Assembly: GCA_001788955.1 (NCBI GenBank) | Contig: MFXT01000023.1 | Location: 1-64,000 of the forward strand | Source of the DNA: Candidatus Peribacteria bacterium RIFCSPHIGHO2_02_FULL_49_16 | GTDB lineage: Bacteria > Patescibacteriota > Gracilibacteria > Peribacterales > Peribacteraceae | DNA: 64,000 nt | Direction of reading: 5' to 3' | Part shown: positions 25,773 through 34,256 of the stretch, in pieces | Layout of the letters: every line of letters begins with the position of its first letter | How positions within the stretch are numbered: the stretch's first letter is position 1 | The notes under the pieces: generated by a model | Seen by the model: the letters and a program-made list of their open reading frames with translations, nothing else | What the model was told of the DNA's origin: nothing | Database searches by the model: none | Made by a program: the position numbers and the translations under genes

Positions 25773-25779
25773 GGTCGAC

Positions 25780-25785
25780 AGTATA
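25780..25785 (-). promoter_or_regulatory. -10 box of the SLH gene
   Basis: TATACT on the minus strand, 7 bp before the GTG start at 25772; leaderless geometry. Confidence 0.45.
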
Positions 25786-25824
25786 CGCTTGTGTGAAGAT
25801 CATTCCCATGGAAGGCTTTAGGCA

Positions 25825-26643
25825 ATGCTTCTCGAACAAGAAATCCGTAATTTCTGTAAAAAGCACGGCATACAGTTGAATAAAGATTATGGACAGCATT
25901 TTCTCATTACTGAAAACATACTCGAGAACATCATCAAGGCCGCAAACATTCAACCTCATGATCACATCGTCGAAATCGGCCCAGGCATCGGCACGCTCAC
26001 GCGAGAACTCCTGAAATGTACTTCTCATATCACTGCCATTGAAATTGATACATGTCTCACTCGCCTGCTTCAGGAATTTCTCGTAACAAGTAACGCAAAA
26101 AACATCACGAATAATTTGAATATCATCAACAACAACGCTCTCCATACCCCTTTCCCCGCTATTCCCTACAAAATCGTCGCCAACATCCCCTATCACATCA
26201 CCTCGCCACTTCTTCGACATACATTTTTGGAATCGGCATGCACTCCGACTTCACTGACGCTGATGATACAGAAAGAAGTTGCGGAAAAGATTTGTGACGA
26301 AAAAAATCGCGGACTTCTGACCATTCTCGTCAGTCTCTTTGGAAAACCTCACATTATCTGCACTGTTCCGCGCTGCGCATTTCTCCCACCTCCAAAAGTT
26401 CATTCTGCTGTGCTGCAGATTGATTGTTTTTCAAAACCCATTGTCGATAAACCCACACTGGAAAAAATCTTCATACTCGTCAAACATGCTTTCTCCCAGA
26501 AACGCAAAATGCTGCGCAACACCATCGGCAGTCTCCCGGATGGTTTGGATATGCTCCAAAAGGCAGGTATTGATCCTGAACGCAGGCCACAGACCGTCAG
26601 TACGGAGGAGTGGATTCGCTTGGCAAAAGTAGTGTCATCCTGA
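25825..26643 (+). CDS. rsmA: 16S rRNA dimethyladenosine transferase
   Basis: A 272-aa KsgA/RsmA enzyme that dimethylates the two adjacent adenines near the 3' end of 16S rRNA. Evidence is the start KDYGQHFLI, SAM motif VEIGPGIGTLTREL near residue 50, AIEIDTCL, and the catalytic NIPYHITSPLL near residue 115, followed by the family's C-terminal helical domain with HAFSQKRKMLRN. Length is standard. It is divergent from the SLH gene with a 52-bp gap. ComEC follows in the same direction with its own -10-like sequence. Confidence 0.96.
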   Translation: MLLEQEIRNFCKKHGIQLNKDYGQHFLITENILENIIKAANIQPHDHIVEIGPGIGTLTRELLKCTSHITAIEIDTCLTRLLQEFLVTSNAKNITNNLNIINNNALHTPFPAIPYKIVANIPYHITSPLLRHTFLESACTPTSLTLMIQKEVAEKICDEKNRGLLTILVSLFGKPHIICTVPRCAFLPPPKVHSAVLQIDCFSKPIVDKPTLEKIFILVKHAFSQKRKMLRNTIGSLPDGLDMLQKAGIDPERRPQTVSTEEWIRLAKVVSS

Positions 26644-26694
26644 AGGATCGACACATTTTTTCATTGTCTCAATTCCGCTACTCTTGCTGACTTT

Positions 26695-28380
26695 ATGCGT
26701 CCACATCACGTCACCTATCTCTTCTTCGCCACTTTTCTTACAACCATTTTCCTGCTCCAGTGGTACCAATCCCCCTCATATCCATTTTTCGTATGGGCTC
26801 TCCTCGGACTCCTTGGATGTATTGGCTTCCTCGGACTCCTTTCAGATCACACAGAGCAGCAAAGCACAATCATGATCATCATCATATTGAGCGTCTCCCT
26901 CGCTCTTTTCACCATCACCCGAACGACGCATATTTCAACAGTCGACACTGTTGACACTTATGCAACGGGACAGAATGTCACTCTCTATGGAACTATCGTA
27001 GATGAACCGGACAAGCGACCACTGAAGACCAAATATACAATCGCCGTTGAACAGATTGAATCACCGAACCTCTTTCAGGCACAAACGGCTCATGGTCTCA
27101 CACTCGTCACTGACCACTCCCAATGGCCCGAATTTCATTATGGAGATTCTGTCATTGTCATCGGAAAACTCGAAAAGCCTTTGCAAATTGAAGACTTTCA
27201 CTATGACCGCTACTTAAGTCGCTACGGGATTTACAGTGTGATGTACAGAGCAAAAATAGAACCAGGGAAACAGTACACTCCCTTATCGCCTTCCAAATTG
27301 TTTACAGGTCTACGAAACGTACTATTCACAAGGCTGTACTCTCTCAAAGAACGATTCGAATTCCAAATCAATCGCCTGTACTCCGAACCGCATGCATCCT
27401 TCCTTGCAGGACTTCTCACCGGATCGCGCCGCGGCATCCCCAAGCATCTTCTCGAAGACTTCAATGTAACGGGTCTCACACACATCATTGCCATCTCGGG
27501 CTACAACATCACCATCATCATTTCTCTGATCGCCATTCTCTTTTTCTTTCTCCCTCTACAATGGCGGCTTTTTCCTTCGATCATCATAATCATTCTTTTT
27601 ACATTCTTTGTCGGTGCCAGCGCCGCGGTCGTCCGCGCGGCGATTATGGGTATCCTCGGACTCCTCGCATTGCACTTCAAGAGAAAAGAACACACATTCC
27701 TCACGATTCTTTGGACTGCATCCATCATGGTTCTCTGGAATCCGAAACAGCTCTGGTACGATGCCGGATTTCAACTCTCCTTTCTCGCCGTCATTGGTCT
27801 CGCCATATTCGGATCTTCTCTCCAGCGCTGGTGTAATGGCTTCTGCAAAACCTCTTGGATCTGCGATGCCCTTGCCGCAACACTCGCTGCACAAATCTTT
27901 GCTCTACCGTGGATTGTCTTCCTCTTTGACCGCCTTCCTCTTCTCTCACCATTGGCAAACGTCCTCGTTGCACCACTTATTCCATTTGCGATGCTCTTCG
28001 GAGTGCTTGGTGTCATCATCAGTTTTGTTATTTTTCCTCTCGGACACATCATCGCCTATCTTGGTTGGGGCTGCTTGCAACTGATCATTCTCATCGCCAA
28101 AGCATTCTCTTTTCTCACGCCAGATATCGAAATTCTCACCATCCATCCCATCCTCATTATTCTCTATTACATTGGCATTGTAGGTTTCCTCTCTTACAAA
28201 CATCGTCCCGCCCACTATCTATCACCTACCACTCATAGACCCACACCTTCTTCTTCCCCAACCACGTCTGCACTTCTTCGTGCCGAACCGGTTTGCGATT
28301 TGGAAACGGAAAGACATTCGCGACAACTTTCGTCCCCGGACGCAATTCCCGATCGAACTTTTTTTCGAGTTCGCTCATGA
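26695..28380 (+). CDS. comEC: ComEC/Rec2 DNA-uptake channel
   Basis: A 561-aa polytopic membrane protein of the ComEC family, which moves single-stranded DNA across the cytoplasmic membrane during natural transformation. The N-terminal region has helices and an OB-like soluble domain (residues about 80-190, TYATGQNVTLYGTIVDEPD...). The competence core starts near residue 240 with FLAGLLTGSRRGIPK and LTHIIAISGYNITII, followed by many helices. No C-terminal metallo-beta-lactamase domain is present, so this is a short form. The last 50 codons overlap the convergent methyltransferase gene by about 155 bp and are low-complexity, so the functional C-terminus may be earlier. TACTCT 10 bp before the ATG suggests a near-leaderless start. 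Confidence 0.9.
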   Translation: MRPHHVTYLFFATFLTTIFLLQWYQSPSYPFFVWALLGLLGCIGFLGLLSDHTEQQSTIMIIIILSVSLALFTITRTTHISTVDTVDTYATGQNVTLYGTIVDEPDKRPLKTKYTIAVEQIESPNLFQAQTAHGLTLVTDHSQWPEFHYGDSVIVIGKLEKPLQIEDFHYDRYLSRYGIYSVMYRAKIEPGKQYTPLSPSKLFTGLRNVLFTRLYSLKERFEFQINRLYSEPHASFLAGLLTGSRRGIPKHLLEDFNVTGLTHIIAISGYNITIIISLIAILFFFLPLQWRLFPSIIIIILFTFFVGASAAVVRAAIMGILGLLALHFKRKEHTFLTILWTASIMVLWNPKQLWYDAGFQLSFLAVIGLAIFGSSLQRWCNGFCKTSWICDALAATLAAQIFALPWIVFLFDRLPLLSPLANVLVAPLIPFAMLFGVLGVIISFVIFPLGHIIAYLGWGCLQLIILIAKAFSFLTPDIEILTIHPILIILYYIGIVGFLSYKHRPAHYLSPTTHRPTPSSSPTTSALLRAEPVCDLETERHSRQLSSPDAIPDRTFFRVRS

Positions 28381-28855
28381 GCGACGGAAACAGATAGAGA
28401 AAGACAACATCTGCATCACAGATATCCCGACGCAATGCGTTCGCCCGCTCAAAGCGAATACCGCTTCCTCTGGATCGGACCCAGCCAAGAAGCCAGATCG
28501 TCGGCACGCGTTCTATGCCGATAGCCGTGATCTCCGGATAGTATTTTTTACTTTTGAGAAGCACGCGCCCATCCCCCGCTCCCAGATCATATACAGTCTC
28601 GTTTCCGGTGAGCTTCGCGAGCGCAATCATCGTCTCAATACTTTTTCGTGATGACGGCACATAGGGAATTCGCAAAAAGAGATGCATGAATACAGTTCCC
28701 ACGAGCGCTGCGATGAGGAGAAGAACGAGAAAGAGTAGAATATCGGCAAGCACGCATGCATCGTAGCTTGACCATAACAAACACGCCACAAGGAGATAAG
28801 TCCCGGCGGCGATGTTTGTATTGATCATCCACCAATCTTGAGACAAGCTCTCCAT
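28226..28855 (-). CDS. Membrane-anchored class I SAM methyltransferase
   Basis: A 209-aa protein. Two N-terminal hydrophobic segments (residues about 10-60) are followed by a small Rossmann methyltransferase domain with SAM motif VYDLGAGDGRVLL near residue 88, the acidic end of strand 2 (IGIER), and DADVVFLYLFP near 145. The target is unknown; related proteins are annotated only as methyltransferases, some modifying lipids or quinones. The frame can be extended 12 codons to a TTG, but that region contains a good -10 (TATACT, minus strand 28873-28878), so ATG 28855 is chosen. It overlaps the 3' end of comEC on the opposite strand. Confidence 0.78.
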   Translation of the reverse strand: MESLSQDWWMINTNIAAGTYLLVACLLWSSYDACVLADILLFLVLLLIAALVGTVFMHLFLRIPYVPSSRKSIETMIALAKLTGNETVYDLGAGDGRVLLKSKKYYPEITAIGIERVPTIWLLGWVRSRGSGIRFERANALRRDICDADVVFLYLFPSLMSELEKKFDRELRPGTKVVANVFPFPNRKPVRHEEVQTWLGKKKVWVYEW

Positions 28856-28938
28856 CAATGAATGACGTAAATAGTATAGCAAACTTTGCACCCTATTTCA
28901 ATAGGGAAATCTGTCACCTATGCTCTCATGGCAAATAT

Positions 28939-29013
28939 GGCCCCATCGTCTAGCGGTTAGGACGCCAGGTTCTCATCCTGGTAACCGGGGTTCGATTCCC
29001 CGTGGGGCTGCCA
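28939..29013 (+). tRNA. tRNA-Glu (anticodon CUC)
   Basis: Cloverleaf with acceptor GGCCCCA/TGGGGCT, anticodon stem CCAGG/CCTGG with loop TTCTCAT giving CUC, and T-arm CGGGGTTCGATTCCCCG. The CCA end is encoded (29011-29013). The first acceptor pair is G-U. Confidence 0.95.
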
Positions 29014-29042
29014 TGATCTGTACCCCATTTAGTAGACACATC

Positions 29043-29082
29043 ACCACGTAAAATCGCTCGCAGCGGCTCGCGATCACGTGGT
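29043..29082. repeat. Long hairpin downstream of tRNA-Glu
   Basis: Arms ACCACGT...ATCGC and GCGAT.ACGTGGT form a 7+5 bp interrupted stem around a 12-base GC-rich loop. No T-tract follows. It separates the tRNA from the HAD gene and may end tRNA transcription or mark an inserted segment. Confidence 0.55.
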
Positions 29083-29130
29083 ACAGTCACTACGTCAGAG
29101 ACGAGAAAACTGCCTTTCCCAATTCATGCA

Positions 29131-29802
29131 ATGACCGTACGCCCCTTGGCCACCATCTGGGATATGGATGGCACATTGCTTGATACCGAAGCCCTTACAC
29201 TACGGTGTTGGGAGAAGGCGTGCGCCGAGTACGGCTATCGGAACGTGCATCTTGTTCTATTGAAACTCATCGGACGGACGGCACGCGATGCCGACACAGT
29301 GCTTCGACAGGAACTGGGAAACGATTTTCCTGTCGAGCTCGCGCGGGCTTTCAAAAACCAGCTGGCGCAGGGGTATTTTTACGAGCACGGAGTACCCGTG
29401 AAAGCAGGGGTCCGCCCGACGCTCATGTGGCTGCGAGATCACAAGGTTCCCTGTGCTGTAGCGAGTTCCACCCAGCGCAACAAGGTGCTGGCCCACTTGG
29501 AACGTGCCGCGCTCATGGAGTATTTCCAATGCATCACCGGAGGAGACGAGATCAGCCGAAGCAAGCCGGACCCCGAAATCTTCGTAACCACGGCCGGCCG
29601 ACTCAATGTGGATCCCAGAGACTGCGTCGTGTTTGAAGATTCCTTCAATGGCGTCATCGCTGCGCATGATGCCGGTATGCGCGTGGTGATGGTGCCCGAC
29701 CTCATCCAGCCCACACCAGAAATCCTACAACTCACGCACCAAACACTGCGATCATTGGAAGATGCGATACCTCTGCTCCATCAACTATTCCACCCAGAGT
29801 AG
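29131..29802 (+). CDS. HAD-superfamily phosphatase, beta-phosphoglucomutase-like
   Basis: A 223-aa HAD hydrolase, subfamily IA. It has motif I WDMDGTLLDTEA (D11, D13), a four-helix cap, motif II ASSTQ near residue 111, motif III Lys in SRSKPDPEIF near 144 and motif IV FEDSFNGVIAA near 168. The sugar-phosphomutase/phosphatase branch (PgmB, YcjU, DOG phosphatase) is the closest by motif style, but the substrate cannot be told. Its base and codon use look more GC-rich than flanking genes, and it lies directly after tRNA-Glu and a long hairpin, which would fit a transferred gene. Start ATG 29131 has no clear SD. Confidence 0.88.
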   Translation: MTVRPLATIWDMDGTLLDTEALTLRCWEKACAEYGYRNVHLVLLKLIGRTARDADTVLRQELGNDFPVELARAFKNQLAQGYFYEHGVPVKAGVRPTLMWLRDHKVPCAVASSTQRNKVLAHLERAALMEYFQCITGGDEISRSKPDPEIFVTTAGRLNVDPRDCVVFEDSFNGVIAAHDAGMRVVMVPDLIQPTPEILQLTHQTLRSLEDAIPLLHQLFHPE

Positions 29803-29973
29803 TAAGCCCGTTTTCTACCGTTCATTGTACGACAGGCATCTCTTTGAGGACTTTATACCAATCAATCATCATCCCTATGACAGAGTTCGTACTAACACTC
29901 CTTCGGGCTGCCAATCTTCGTCGCAGAGCTATGCAGAATGATGGACATATTCAATGAGCGCATGAAGAGCATA

Positions 29974-30001
29974 TTGCGATTGTTGTAGTCATTAGTAAGA
30001 T
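29974..30001 (+). promoter_or_regulatory. Promoter of the sugar-dehydrogenase lipoprotein
   Basis: TTGCGA (29974-29979), 16-bp spacer, TAAGAT (29996-30001), then ATG after 6 bp; leaderless geometry. The 200 bp between 29802 and 30008 holds nothing else recognisable. Confidence 0.5.
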
Positions 30002-30007
30002 GAATAT

Positions 30008-31087
30008 ATGAAACAGATCAAAGTTTTGTTTTTCGCAGTCCTGCTTTCGGCTTGTATACAACAAGAACACGAGGAGCAGATGCGCGAGGAAACACCTCCT
30101 ATAGAAGTCATTGCAGAAGACCTCACGATTCCATGGGACATGGCATTTCTTCCTTCCGGAGAACTACTCATTACGGAACGGCCGGGCACGCTCCTCATTC
30201 TTGGAAACGAACGACGTGTTATTCCTATAGAAGACGTGCATCATCGCGGAGAAGGAGGGCTTCTTGGTGTGACACTCCATCCGAATTTTCGAGAGAATCG
30301 CTGGATCTATCTCTATCACACCGAAACCGCGAACGGCGCTACAAAAAACCGTGTCGAGCGATATCGCTTGGAAGATGCCACATTGACAAACCGCACAACG
30401 ATTATCGATGAGATTCCCGGGGCGATGTATCACGATGGAGGACGCATGGAATTCGGACCCGACGGGCTGCTGTATATCACAACAGGCGACGCGACCCAGA
30501 GTAATCTCGCGCAGGAAAAATATTCTCTCGCCGGAAAAATCCTGCGCGTAGAGGACGATGGATCTATCCCGAATGATAACCCGTTCGGCACTGCCGTCTA
30601 TTCCTACGGTCATAGAAATCCTCAAGGACTGACATGGGATGATGAAGGACGTCTCTGGAGCACGGAGCACGGACGCAGCGGCGTGCAGACGGGATACGAC
30701 GAGCTTAACATGATCGAACCTGGAAAAAACTACGGTTGGCCCCATATTCAAGGATCACAAACAGCCGTAGATATGACCTCACCCATTCTTCAGTCCGGAG
30801 CATCCGATACATGGGCACCCGCATCTGCGGCATATCATCATGGCAGCATATTCTTTGGAGGACTGCGCGGCGAGGCGCTCTATGAAGCAGTCTTACCAAA
30901 AGACGGAGCAAAGGCCATCCTGAAAACACATTTTAAAAACCGCTTTGGACGCATCCGTACGGTGCGCCTCGGCCCGGATGGTTTCTTGTATCTCACCACG
31001 AGCAATACAGACGGTCGTGGCACTCCTCAAAGTGGAGATGACAAGATTATTCGGGTATACATGAGTGAAAGAACAGAGGATAGATGA
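30008..31087 (+). CDS. PQQ-dependent sugar dehydrogenase-like lipoprotein
   Basis: A 359-aa lipoprotein (signal with lipobox LLSACIQ, Cys16) of the glucose/sorbosone dehydrogenase (Gdh/YliI-type) beta-propeller family. Family marks are LTIPWDMAFLPSGELLITERPG, HHRGEGGLLGVTLHPNF (with a conserved His), MYHDGGRMEFGPDGLLYITTGD, YGHRNPQGLTWD and ELNMIEPGKNYGWPH. In known members this propeller binds PQQ and Ca2+ and oxidises aldose sugars outside the membrane. Whether this organism makes or imports PQQ cannot be seen here. Convergent with rlmD, with only 2 bp between the stops. Confidence 0.88.
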   Translation: MKQIKVLFFAVLLSACIQQEHEEQMREETPPIEVIAEDLTIPWDMAFLPSGELLITERPGTLLILGNERRVIPIEDVHHRGEGGLLGVTLHPNFRENRWIYLYHTETANGATKNRVERYRLEDATLTNRTTIIDEIPGAMYHDGGRMEFGPDGLLYITTGDATQSNLAQEKYSLAGKILRVEDDGSIPNDNPFGTAVYSYGHRNPQGLTWDDEGRLWSTEHGRSGVQTGYDELNMIEPGKNYGWPHIQGSQTAVDMTSPILQSGASDTWAPASAAYHHGSIFFGGLRGEALYEAVLPKDGAKAILKTHFKNRFGRIRTVRLGPDGFLYLTTSNTDGRGTPQSGDDKIIRVYMSERTEDR

Positions 31088-31089
31088 TC

Positions 31090-32544
31090 CTATTTCCCTT
31101 TCTGTAGTACACTCACTGTCTCTATGTGCGCGGTGTGCGGGAACATATCCACGGGCTGGACGGTGCGCAGCTCGTATCCGTTTTTGAGGAATTCTCCGAG
31201 ATCGCGGGCGAAGGTCGCCGTATTGCAGGACACATACACAATACGATTTGGATTATGCACACATATGGCCTCGCGCGCCTTCGGATGAAGACCCGCGCGC
31301 GGCGGGTCCACGATCACAATATCGAATGCGTATTTTCCTCCGGGTTTCAGCTGATCATTGAGTAATTTCTCAACGCGTCCTTGAAAGAAACTGATATTGC
31401 CAATGCGATTCTTCCCGCTGTTTTTTAAGGCATCTTCAATGGCGGCCGGGTGACTCTCGATCCCGATGACTTTTTGACAGTACCGCGCAAGATACTGTCC
31501 GATCGTCCCCATGCCGCAATATGCATCAAGAATGATATCTCGTTGTGAAGGATCAGCCCCCTGCATGATGGCCTGATACAATTTTTCTGCGGCCAACGTG
31601 TTTGTCTGGAAAAACGAAAATGGGGAAATCTCGAATGTGAGATCAAAGAGACGTTCGGTAATGAACGATTTCCCGACCAGCGTATGGATACGTGGGGATT
31701 CCGGTTTGTCATTCATGCCCATATGTTCTACGACAAGAAGAGATGCAAGCCCAGTCCGTCCGCCGAAACGCAGGAAATGCTGAAAGAGCGGTTCGATTTC
31801 TTTTTTGCGTGCATTGACGATAAAACACATCATCTGTTCCCCCGTCTGCACGCCGCGACGCAGAAGCAGCATACGCAGAAGGCCCTTGTGTATCTTCGGA
31901 TTATACACCGGTAATTTCGTATCCTGCATAAATCGTCGCACGTCGGAAAGCATTGTTCCGATCTGTTCATCGTAGAGATGACATTCGGTGATGGGCAAAA
32001 TCGTTGCCCACTCTCCGGGTTTATGGAATCCGATAGAGGGATTCTCATCAAAGTAGATGCGTTTTCCCTGCTCTGTTTCGCTTCGCATCGATTCGTATCC
32101 GAACGAGAGTTCTAGCTTATTGCGGTAATGAAAAATCTGCGGGCTCGGAATGATTTTTAGCACGCGTCCTGGGAGGGTTTTACGAAGGGCATCCTCCGCA
32201 GGCGTCAGATGTTCCAGTGTCTCGCGCACGATGTCTTCCTTGTACTCCAATTGCTTGTTATATGGCAGATTTTGCCACACACAACCTCCGCATTCGTGAA
32301 AATGCGTACACCTCGGCAAAATTTCCTCTTTTGCCTTTTGGAGAACGCGCTCCTTACGCCCTTCGGCGTATTTAGGCTTTATTTTCGTGATAGTAACCTC
32401 AATCCGCTGGCCGGGAATCGTATCGCGTATAAATATGGGAAAATTCTCTATATATGCCAGTCCTGCGCCTCCATGAGTCACTTTATCAATAACCACTGTA
32501 AGGCGTTGTCCCGATTGAACAGGAGGGTCAACAATACTTGACAT
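31090..32544 (-). CDS. rlmD: 23S rRNA (uracil-C5)-methyltransferase, RlmD/RumA type
   Basis: A 484-aa TrmA/RumA-family enzyme that makes 5-methyluridine in rRNA using SAM. It has an N-terminal TRAM domain (residues about 10-70), the [4Fe-4S]-type cysteine cluster C-x5-CGGCVW near residue 80, a SAM-binding segment ILDAYCGMGTIGQYLA near 345, VDPPRAGLHPKA near 410 and the catalytic VYVSCNTATFARDL near 440, where the Cys attacks the uracil. All key residues are visible. Family members target U747, U1939 or tRNA U54, and the exact site is not certain. Its ATG overlaps the -35 box of the divergent metallopeptidase promoter. Confidence 0.93.
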   Translation of the reverse strand: MSSIVDPPVQSGQRLTVVIDKVTHGGAGLAYIENFPIFIRDTIPGQRIEVTITKIKPKYAEGRKERVLQKAKEEILPRCTHFHECGGCVWQNLPYNKQLEYKEDIVRETLEHLTPAEDALRKTLPGRVLKIIPSPQIFHYRNKLELSFGYESMRSETEQGKRIYFDENPSIGFHKPGEWATILPITECHLYDEQIGTMLSDVRRFMQDTKLPVYNPKIHKGLLRMLLLRRGVQTGEQMMCFIVNARKKEIEPLFQHFLRFGGRTGLASLLVVEHMGMNDKPESPRIHTLVGKSFITERLFDLTFEISPFSFFQTNTLAAEKLYQAIMQGADPSQRDIILDAYCGMGTIGQYLARYCQKVIGIESHPAAIEDALKNSGKNRIGNISFFQGRVEKLLNDQLKPGGKYAFDIVIVDPPRAGLHPKAREAICVHNPNRIVYVSCNTATFARDLGEFLKNGYELRTVQPVDMFPHTAHIETVSVLQKGK

Positions 32545-32566
32545 TTTATGTAAAAATAGTGATAAT
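32538..32566 (+). promoter_or_regulatory. Consensus sigma-70 promoter of the metallopeptidase
   Basis: TTGACA (32538-32543), 17-bp spacer, GATAAT (32561-32566). This near-consensus promoter fixes the gene start at ATG 32583, giving a leader of about 10 nt. It overlaps the start codon of rlmD on the other strand. Confidence 0.75.
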
Positions 32567-32582
32567 AACTGCCTTTTTGCCT

Positions 32583-33416
32583 ATGAATAGAAGAAGAACG
32601 ACAGAAAACACCGAACGTGCTTTGCGGAAGATGATGTGCATACTACTCTCCTGTACCGTTATCGCACTCCTTCTACGAGGAAGTGTACTCAAAGAAACAG
32701 TGAATGCAAGAGGTGATCTTGGCGCACAGAAAAGCATTCACCTCGCCAGTGAGTCCGATGCCATCCCTCTCCCACTCCAATCAACAATGGAGGCTATTCA
32801 TCAACATATGATTGCCGATGCATTTGCTCTCCTTCCAAAGCGTTGCACGTCGAGCCTAAAACATCTCTTTGTGCGCTATGATAATCCCGAAAGGCGTGGA
32901 ATGGCCGGTGCATCGACGATTATTCTTGATGGCAATCAGCCGCATGATGAATTTCGGGCGCTCTTCATTCACGAATTCGGCCATGTAATTGATCTGGGAT
33001 GTCTTTCGGGAACATCGGAGTCTGCGATCAGTGTATTTAAGGATGGCAGTATGCGATTTTTTGAAAACGATCCGAGCGTGACATTCTATGAAATCTCCTG
33101 GAAAGATGAGTTCACACAAAAAACAGATGCACGCGCTGAAGATTTCGTTTCCGGGTATGCACAGGAAGATGCCTTTGAAGATTTTGCCGAGACATTTGCT
33201 TACTACATTCTCCAACAAGAACGCTTCAAAGAACGCGTGCGCGAAAATGAAGAGCTACGCAAAAAATACAGATGGATGCGACGTTATCTTTTCAATGGAA
33301 CCGTCCCCAATATCGTCGAAGGCCTTTCTACAGAAAATGATGGCATTCCGTGGGACATCACAAAGCTTCCTTACATATGGAAACCGACATTGATCGCTAA
33401 AAAACAGGGATACTAG
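32583..33416 (+). CDS. Exported HExxH zinc metallopeptidase of unknown family
   Basis: A 277-aa protein with an N-terminal membrane anchor or signal (residues about 17-33). The active-site motif HEFGHVIDLG is at residues 130-139, with two His and Glu as zinc ligands and base. A downstream acidic helix EDAFEDFAETFAYY near 207-220 could supply the third ligand, as in gluzincin-like folds with a conserved E-x-F-A-E. The rest does not resemble a named family to me. The location is presumably extracytoplasmic, so it may process cell-wall or surface proteins. The start follows from the promoter at 32538-32566. Confidence 0.75.
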   Translation: MNRRRTTENTERALRKMMCILLSCTVIALLLRGSVLKETVNARGDLGAQKSIHLASESDAIPLPLQSTMEAIHQHMIADAFALLPKRCTSSLKHLFVRYDNPERRGMAGASTIILDGNQPHDEFRALFIHEFGHVIDLGCLSGTSESAISVFKDGSMRFFENDPSVTFYEISWKDEFTQKTDARAEDFVSGYAQEDAFEDFAETFAYYILQQERFKERVRENEELRKKYRWMRRYLFNGTVPNIVEGLSTENDGIPWDITKLPYIWKPTLIAKKQGY

Positions 33417-33451
33417 ATACACAATACAAAATACTGAATACTAGTTCTGTT

Positions 33452-34252
33452 ATGCGCCACGGTGTATTGATCATCATTTGGCTTCTGACCGACCTTCTAC
33501 TGTTTATTGCCCTCTATGCTTTGGCGTACTTTCTTCGCGTTGGTTTCATTTTCTCTACAGACTTCCCCTTTGATCGATTTTTCATTGCGATAACATTCGT
33601 CGCACCTTTCTGGTTAATTGCACTCATCATCACACGAGCATTTTCATTGATGCGTCGCCAAAGGCACTGGCGTACCGGTGCATATATCGGTTTCTGCGCC
33701 ATCCTCGGGACCGCACTCTTTTCACTCTCATACTATTTTCTCTTCGGCATCTTCTTCAGTCGCCTCCTTCTCGTCGAAGCATTCTTCTTTACATGGTTCG
33801 GTCTTTGGCTTTGGCACATTCTGTTTGAAAAAATCCTGCGCACACAATTACATGCACATTCTGTCTATCCCACACTTATTGTCGGTGTAACACGGGAATC
33901 AGGAAAACTCATTGCACTTCTTCAGAAAGAGAAAAATCCTCTCACCCCCGTCGCCATCCTCGATGCACGCGGATCAAAAGAAAAAGATATCTTCGGCGTT
34001 CCCGTCAAAGGAAAATTAGACATGCTCGAACACGTCCTGGAAGAAGATCGGATCACGCATCTCATTCAGTGCAGCAATCTTGAACAATCACTGAATCTCT
34101 TAAGCGCATGTCGTCAGCAAGGCATTACCTACATTGTTCTTCCTTCCGTCTTCGGTATTGTGGAACGCGACGAACGCGTTGATCGTCTGGAAGGACAACC
34201 AGTCACCACTGTAAGCCCGAAAGGACCATGGTGGGAATGGCTTTTTCAATAA
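33452..34252 (+). CDS. Polyprenyl glycosylphosphotransferase N-terminal half (transferase domain absent)
   Basis: A 266-aa protein with four or five membrane helices (residues about 5-125) and a Rossmann-like CoA_binding_3 domain (about 145-245, PTLIVGVTRESGKLIALLQ... DILHLIQ-type strand pattern, FGVPVKGKLDMLE). This matches the first half of undecaprenyl-phosphate sugar phosphotransferases such as WbaP/WcaJ. The C-terminal bacterial sugar transferase domain is missing, and the stop is followed after 4 bp by the nucleotidyltransferase gene. It may be a stand-alone regulatory or partner subunit or a truncated enzyme. The product would not catalyse phosphosugar transfer by itself. Confidence 0.75.
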   Translation: MRHGVLIIIWLLTDLLLFIALYALAYFLRVGFIFSTDFPFDRFFIAITFVAPFWLIALIITRAFSLMRRQRHWRTGAYIGFCAILGTALFSLSYYFLFGIFFSRLLLVEAFFFTWFGLWLWHILFEKILRTQLHAHSVYPTLIVGVTRESGKLIALLQKEKNPLTPVAILDARGSKEKDIFGVPVKGKLDMLEHVLEEDRITHLIQCSNLEQSLNLLSACRQQGITYIVLPSVFGIVERDERVDRLEGQPVTTVSPKGPWWEWLFQ

Positions 34253-34256
34253 TACA

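Noticed and set aside
28226-28380. C-terminal 50 codons of comEC as a functional domain
   Set aside because: They are low-complexity and lie antisense to a well-supported methyltransferase gene. The expected ComEC nuclease-like C-domain is not there.
29876-29956. 26-codon frame in the gap before the sugar-dehydrogenase gene
   Set aside because: Too short, no promoter or SD, no hydrophobic or conserved pattern.
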